Of a stretch of DNA of 64,000 nt, positions 59,247 to 64,000 are shown one piece after another. The stretch lies in the NCBI GenBank assembly GCA_014904845.1, contig MU119248.1:124001-188000 (forward strand). The letters run 5' to 3'. The notes beneath the pieces are model-generated. The model was not told the origin of the DNA. It was given only the letters and a program-made list of their open reading frames with translations, and searched no databases. Each line of letters opens with the position of its first letter. The first letter of the stretch is position 1. The stretch comes from Acephala macrosclerotiorum. Its lineage: Eukaryota > Ascomycota > Leotiomycetes > Helotiales > Mollisiaceae. Position numbers and translations under genes: made by a program.

Positions 59247-59474
59247 GTGTTTGAGATTTACGAAATGATTAGTAAAATAAATATAGTAATTATAATAATT
59301 TTCATTACTAATATAATTACAAAACAATTCGATTTATTTAATATTTTTATTATCGTTTATATGAATTCGTACTTTTCATACGATTATTTAATAAAATTAA
59401 AAACAACGAACAAAAAACGTTTTATAATCAATATTATAATTTTAAAACAATTGTACGAACGTAGAAAATTGTAA
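59247..59474 (+). pseudogene. Ty1/copia-like reverse transcriptase remnant
   Basis: A 75-codon frame reads, allowing for RIP-type substitutions, like the copia RT core: KQFDLFNIF...VYMNSYF matches the family pattern of a hydrophobic residue, D, A, (V/F) NA, then YI/YM; LIKLKTTNKK matches the xLPxGxxK turn; and INIIILKQLYERRKL matches the LLxxLYGLRRS motif. It lies about 1.1 kb before the right inner LTR, which is where RT sits in Ty1/copia elements, and gives the inner element a plus orientation. Confidence 0.5.
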
Positions 59475-60600
59475 AAAATATAATAAATACATAGAAACGA
59501 TAATTCGATAAACGTTATAATAAAATTCAATTCAAATAAAATTTTGTAAACGTTTATTAATACGAATAATTTTACAATTAAAATAAAAAAATAAATAAAA
59601 AAAAAAAAAATTTTGTTTTTTTTAAATCGAATAAATTAATTTATTTCGAATTAAATTTTTAAAAATATAAAAATATTATTAATTATTATTAATTAATCAC
59701 GTAAATCGTAAATTAAAATATTCGATTATCGATTTTATAATTTTATTATTTGATTTATTTATTTTATTATTAATTTTTCAATTTCATTAATAATAATATT
59801 AAATATAATTTTTTTATTATAATAAATCAATTTTAAAACTTTTTTGCGTTTTAACAAATTTCGATTTTATTAATTAAATTTTAAATCGATTAAAACGTTA
59901 TATTGTACAAATTCAATTGTATTTAAAACGCGTCGAATTATTAATATTTTTAATAATTATATAACGCGATTAATACTACGAATAAAAATTTATTAATTAT
60001 ATAAAATACAATTTTTTAAAATATAATATAAATAAAAAAAAAATTTATAATTCGAATACGAAATAATTAAATTATTAATTTAATTATTTTTTTAATTTCA
60101 ATTATCGATTTACGTATTAATTAATATTTTTTTAATTTTCTTATAAATATAAAAATAATTAAAAAATAAAATAACGCGATTTATAATATTTTTTTTGTAA
60201 TAATTAAAATTTTATCGAATTAAATTTTATATTAATTCTACGAGAAAAAAAAATTATTAAAACAAAAATTAAAATATATATATTAAAAAAAAAACGAATA
60301 TAATAAAAAATTATTAAAATTAAAAAATATTTTTTATTTTAAAACGAGTTTTTTTTTTTAAAAAAAATTGTTCAATTGACGTTATACGAAAAAATTGTAA
60401 TTTTATAAAAAATTTATAATGTAATCAATATAATTATAAGATTTTATATTTGTTTTTTTAAACGAGCGATTTTTTATAATCGTTTTATAAGTATTAAATT
60501 TTTAAATTATAAAACTATTTATTAAATCTACGATTAAATAAAAAATTATACTAAAAAATAAATTAAATTTTTACTATAAAAATAGAAATTACTAGTATTA

Positions 60601-60786
60601 AAATATATACACGTATTTATTACGTATTTTAACGAAAAGAAAATTAATATAAAACTTGAAAATATATTAATATTTTTAATTTTAAATTTAATTTTTTAAA
60701 TAATTAATAATTTTTATATTCAATATATAAAAATTACAATTATTAAACGTAATATATTGATATATTCGAATATTTTAATATTATTA
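60601..60786 (+). mobile_element. Inner element, right LTR
   Basis: The direct-repeat partner of 53295-53481. Its termini are blurred by mutation, so TG...CA ends and a target duplication could not be fixed. Confidence 0.75.
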
Positions 60787-61277
60787 ACAAATTGTATATA
60801 TTTGAATAAAAAAAAATTATATTTTTAAAAATTATTAAAATTAATTTAAAAAAATTTCGTTTTAAATATTTTTAATTATTTTTCGATTAATTTAAAAAAA
60901 TCCAATGAAAATTATTAAATAAATATTAAATAAAATATAATCTCAAAAATCAAATTATTAATATTTATAAAAATATAAAAAAATACAATTTAATTTTTTA
61001 CAATTTTATTTTTACGTATGAAAAAATTTATATTTAATTAAAATCGATAATTAATACGAAAATACGAACTTAAAAATATAATAATTATAATATATAAATA
61101 TTATAAAATTAAAATAATTACAATTATAATTACGATTATAATAATAATAATAAAAATAATATACGTATTTTTTAATTATATTAAAACTCGAGCGATTGTA
61201 TATATAAAAAAATTACTAGAAATAATAAACGTAAAAAAAATAATAAAAAATACAAATAATAAAAAAAAAATTTATTA

Positions 61278-61490
61278 ATGTAAATATAATATTAGTACAA
61301 TAGTCACGTGCAATATTAAACTACATTGGAACTAGTTCAATTGCGCTAAAATTGAGATTATATTTTTTAATTTTTACGCAATTTCTAAAAAACGAATTAT
61401 TTTATACGTATATTAAAAATTAAAAATTTTATATGCATTTTTTGTTTTTTTTTATTCGAATAAATATTCTTTAATAAATTAATAATATTA
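61278..61490 (+). mobile_element. Outer element, right LTR
   Basis: The direct-repeat partner of 51075-51290. It begins TGTAAATATAATATTAGTAC and keeps CAATAGTCACGTGCA and AATTGCGCTAAAATTGAGAT. It is more AT-rich than the left copy, showing unequal mutation. About 500 bp of AT-rich DNA follow to the block edge. Confidence 0.7.
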
Positions 61491-61992
61491 ATTAATATTA
61501 AATTAATATTTGTTTTATTTATAAAAATTTAAAAAAAAATTTATATTTAAATATTATAAAAATTCGAAAAATTATTATATAAATATTATTTAATCGAATA
61601 TTTGTTTAATAAATTTATTGTTATTAATTGAATTATTAAAAAATTCGAAAAATTTAAAAGTTTCAATATAAAAATATTTTAATTATATATATAATAATAA
61701 GTTTTATTTTTTAATTATATTTTTAAAATTAAAAAACTCGATTTTTATATATAAATAATTAATTTCAAATACATTTATATAATTATAAATTAATTTTATT
61801 ATTAAAAATATAATTTTCAAATTTATAATTTAAACGTTTTTTTATATAATTAAATAATTTTTTAATTCGATTTATTTTATTAATATATAAAAATAAAAAT
61901 TCAAATATTTATAATCGATTTAATTTTTTATACAATTAAAAAATAATAAAAATAATAATATTCAATATATAATAAGTATTCAAACTCCCAAC

Positions 61993-63744
61993 TCACGTAC
62001 TAAAATATTTCTTTTGAGGACTTCGATTTCTCCGTCTCAAATCTGGAGATGTCGAAGCAGCGGAATCCGGCGGCGAAGGCAATTTGCTAAGAGCGAGAGA
62101 AACTGCATCCTTTCCTTCCTCGATTTGCCCACTAGACATTTTTTCGATCGACAAGCCACGAGGATCAGATGCAGGTGTCAATAAAGTGGACGTCGAAGAT
62201 CCATCCTGCGTTCGCTTTTTCTTTTTCGAACTCCGGAGACGCGATCTCATGCCCGAATCGTGGGCTACCTCCATCCCATCTTCAAAATCGACTACTTCGT
62301 CGCTGATGTCTCCTTCGGGTTCAAGATCACCTCGGTGGTACGCCTTTAAGAGATCAGATTGCTGTACCGCTCGTATTTTTGTTCCTTCGTCGTTGCTGTA
62401 CACAAATGCAATGCGCGCCATCCAGTCCGTTTTTCCTGCTCTGAGCGTTGCTGCTCGAACATCAGCCTGTAGGGCGGCTAAATGCTTCGTCGACCCGTAG
62501 TAATGAATCAAATTAATCCAGTCTGCCAGTTGTTCTCGGTCGCGAGTTCTGGCAATATCAATCTCAGCCAAAAGCTGAAGGTCGTACCGAATTGGCTCTA
62601 GGCGTTCCTGGTCTGCAGACGAGGTTTGACGATGTTTTTGGTCTTTAGGTTTCCGCCGTATTTGCATCTTCCAGATCTTGCAGGTGGTTTTGCAACATGT
62701 TAACAAGTACATGGCAAGCGAATCGTCAATTTCTATCGGACTGGCAGCCTCGTTGACGCTTGTGCCTAATGCTGCAAGACGGAGTAAAAGCCGCTCATGG
62801 AGTGTGTATGCCCCTAGAAAGGCAAGGTATTGCTTTGCAGCTGGCTCTTGATCGATATCGCGTTTGACCTCTACCATGAAGTAGGAGGGGGAACATTCAT
62901 ACTGTGCAATGCGAACTGATGGTAACTTGTAAACCCCCGAAACCAGCCTTTTGGCCAGACCTGTCAAGTGGCTTAAGCCAAGAGCGTACAGATAGTCTGG
63001 AAACCATGATACGATCCCACTCTGGGTGTTCGTAGACTGCTTGAATTCTGCCATTTCTGGGTCCCACGGTTTCGAACTGACAACTCTCCCGGACGCCCGC
63101 CGATCATTTTCCCTAGCAAGTAGAGGTGGCAAGACACATCGATCATCGAATGAGAGCTTTGCTTGTTGAATCTGGTGGCCCTGAGCACAGCCGTTGTGAT
63201 CCAATGGCGTTCCAGGTATATCCTTTAGGAAAAATGGTCTCCAAATCCGCTGCTCCCATTGCGCTTCTAGTGATCCAAATGCGTTAAGATACTTGAGCGA
63301 GTTGTCAATTTTCTCTGACTGCTCAGAGGAAATTTCAACAAAAAGATCTCCTATAGTGTCTTGTATGGTTCGGAGCCCGCTTTCGAGTGGAGCAGCTCCA
63401 TCATCACCGGCACAGTGAAGGTCGAGCAATGTTTCTAGGCGTTCCATCTCATCCCCGCGCATGTCTTCCGATATTGCAATCCATCGCGGGTGCAGCATCT
63501 CCTCCGCATAGCGCCGACTTGTTTTGTGTGGTTGTATGGAGGTAGTATTCGTGATCTGTGTTGTTGCCTCGCTGCGACCTTCGTCATCTTCATCTTCGGC
63601 CATCCTCAAATCTCCTCGATCTGGTGAAATATGTTTTGCAGCTCGAACTCGTGCCCAGAGCTCACTGTAATCGACGTCGTGGACATCTGAGGCGGTCCGA
63701 GGCGTCTCTTGTGGAAGGGAGCTGCCTATTTTGCACTCCATCAT
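61993..63744 (-). CDS. Unknown protein with PD-(D/E)XK-nuclease-like motif, abutting the AT block
   Basis: An uninterrupted 583-residue frame starts MMECKIGSSLPQETPRTASD. The central part has WFPDYLYALGLSHLTGLAKR and, about 40 residues later, CSPSYFMVEVKRDID. This P-D...E-V-K arrangement is what PD-(D/E)XK nuclease-fold proteins show, and several fungal families of that fold have similar context, but the match is weak. The C-terminal 90 residues are basic/acidic and disordered (RLRSSKKKKRTQ, RRRNRSPQKK), consistent with nuclear location. The stop at 61993-61995 falls within ten bases of the edge of the retroelement block, so the native C-terminus may have been cut by insertion. A separate frame at 63745-63961 (MFHAPFRIKPNRRL...) may be an upstream exon. 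Confidence 0.55.
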   Translation of the reverse strand: MMECKIGSSLPQETPRTASDVHDVDYSELWARVRAAKHISPDRGDLRMAEDEDDEGRSEATTQITNTTSIQPHKTSRRYAEEMLHPRWIAISEDMRGDEMERLETLLDLHCAGDDGAAPLESGLRTIQDTIGDLFVEISSEQSEKIDNSLKYLNAFGSLEAQWEQRIWRPFFLKDIPGTPLDHNGCAQGHQIQQAKLSFDDRCVLPPLLARENDRRASGRVVSSKPWDPEMAEFKQSTNTQSGIVSWFPDYLYALGLSHLTGLAKRLVSGVYKLPSVRIAQYECSPSYFMVEVKRDIDQEPAAKQYLAFLGAYTLHERLLLRLAALGTSVNEAASPIEIDDSLAMYLLTCCKTTCKIWKMQIRRKPKDQKHRQTSSADQERLEPIRYDLQLLAEIDIARTRDREQLADWINLIHYYGSTKHLAALQADVRAATLRAGKTDWMARIAFVYSNDEGTKIRAVQQSDLLKAYHRGDLEPEGDISDEVVDFEDGMEVAHDSGMRSRLRSSKKKKRTQDGSSTSTLLTPASDPRGLSIEKMSSGQIEEGKDAVSLALSKLPSPPDSAASTSPDLRRRNRSPQKKYFST

Positions 63745-64000
63745 TCGTTACCGCGATTCGTTGATCTAATGGTGTGTGGGAGAGGCTCGTGATTGGTGTG
63801 GGATGGTGATGTTCTTGCTTCGCTGGTGGCCTTGGGGTCGGGCGCGGTCTTCGCGACTCGATTGCGGACAATGTTGAATCAGAACACCAGAGTTTTCGAG
63901 CAGCTACTAGAGCTTCAATTAGACGCCGATTCGGTTTTATTCGAAAAGGAGCGTGAAACATACCTTCAGGGCTTGTACTCTAAAGGTGGTCGTCCACGAT
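63745..64000 (-). other. Possible 5' exon of the gene at 61993-63744
   Basis: A coding-like minus frame from ATG 63961 (FRIKPNRRLIEALVAARKLW, then a Pro/His-rich linker) is in a different phase from the downstream gene. A GTAACG donor near 63750 exists, but no convincing acceptor was found. It may be a first exon or an unrelated short gene. Confidence 0.3.

Larger units (their letters stand above)
50940..61985. repeat. 11-kb hyper-AT-rich block of RIP-degraded nested retroelements
   Basis: Base composition drops abruptly and stays extremely A/T-rich to about 61985, returning to normal within ten or so bases of a stop codon. No intact ORF exists. Residual C is mostly in CpG: in 54541-54840, 9 of 13 plus-strand C are followed by G. 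Two pairs of direct repeats and a reverse-transcriptase remnant (listed separately) show that it is built from LTR elements. The pattern is that expected after repeat-induced point mutation of transposons, which converts C to T mainly at CpA. Confidence 0.85.

Noticed and set aside
51000..62000. Mitochondrial DNA or a mitochondrial insertion as the source of the AT block
   Set aside because: No mitochondrial genes or tRNAs are visible, and direct-repeat pairs with a copia-like RT fit RIP-mutated retroelements better.

Overview
The window is nuclear DNA of a filamentous ascomycete (Pezizomycotina). Short introns (about 45-110 nt) with GTAAGT/GTATGT donors and CAG/TAG acceptors, a CFEM protein, a Zn(II)2Cys6 regulator, a fungal-type Dicer (DCL2) and an OTT_1508-like deaminase all point there. 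The style of the lineage-specific families suggests Leotiomycetes, but that is inference. There is no operon logic; genes lie on both strands with long spacers.

Layout. 1-3025 (-): 5' part of a large conserved fungal protein of unknown function with an in-frame TAG, running off the left edge. 3.8-4.2 kb: two small inverted-repeat elements. 4.3-6.1 kb (-): decayed sugar porter. 7.7-10.4 kb (+): CFEM protein with a long conserved extension. 12.3-13.5 kb (-): two small proteins. 13.7-14.3 kb: AT-rich retroelement remnant. 14.3-16.0 kb (-): OTT_1508-type deaminase. 17.2-18.2 kb (+): C2H2 zinc-finger gene with a nonsense codon. 19.4-23.9 kb (+): intact dcl2. 24.4-29.2 kb (-): Ser/Thr-rich membrane protein, GT32 glycosyltransferase and a secreted protein. 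30.5 kb: second copy of the 3.8-kb MITE. 31.1-31.8 kb (+): SprT-like protein lacking catalytic histidines. 32.1-34.0 kb (-): viroplasmin-PIF1 helicase fusion, divergent from MAK11 (+, 34.6-36.0 kb). 36.7-39.0 kb (+): ruined DUF2235-GTPase fusion. 39.3-40.6 kb (-): ruined aminoglycoside-phosphotransferase-like gene. 41.3-42.4 kb: DNA transposon with long inverted repeats. 42.6-43.4 kb (+): membrane protein. 44.0-45.0 kb (-): AsaB/CTB9/CmcJ-like oxygenase. 46.4-49.1 kb (+): Zn2Cys6 factor. 50.9-62.0 kb: 11 kb of extremely AT-rich DNA made of nested LTR elements. 62.0-63.7 kb (-): nuclease-like unknown protein abutting that block.

The dominant theme is genome defence and decay. The AT-rich block retains C mostly in CpG, as expected of repeat-induced point mutation (RIP) acting mainly at CpA. 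At least four genes carry TAG or TGA codons in otherwise open, conserved frames, explicable as C:G to T:A transitions. They stand beside clean genes such as dcl2, MAK11, the PIF1 fusion and the Zn2Cys6 factor. The window therefore looks like an accessory, transposon-rich compartment in which RNA silencing, deaminase and phosphohydrolase/GTPase-type genes lie near the repeats. No single coherent new multi-gene system could be proven. The strongest unusual items are the DUF2235-GTPase fusion, the viroplasmin-PIF1 fusion with a zinc-ribbon insert, the nested CpG-retaining retroelement block and the TWA-flanked MITE pair.
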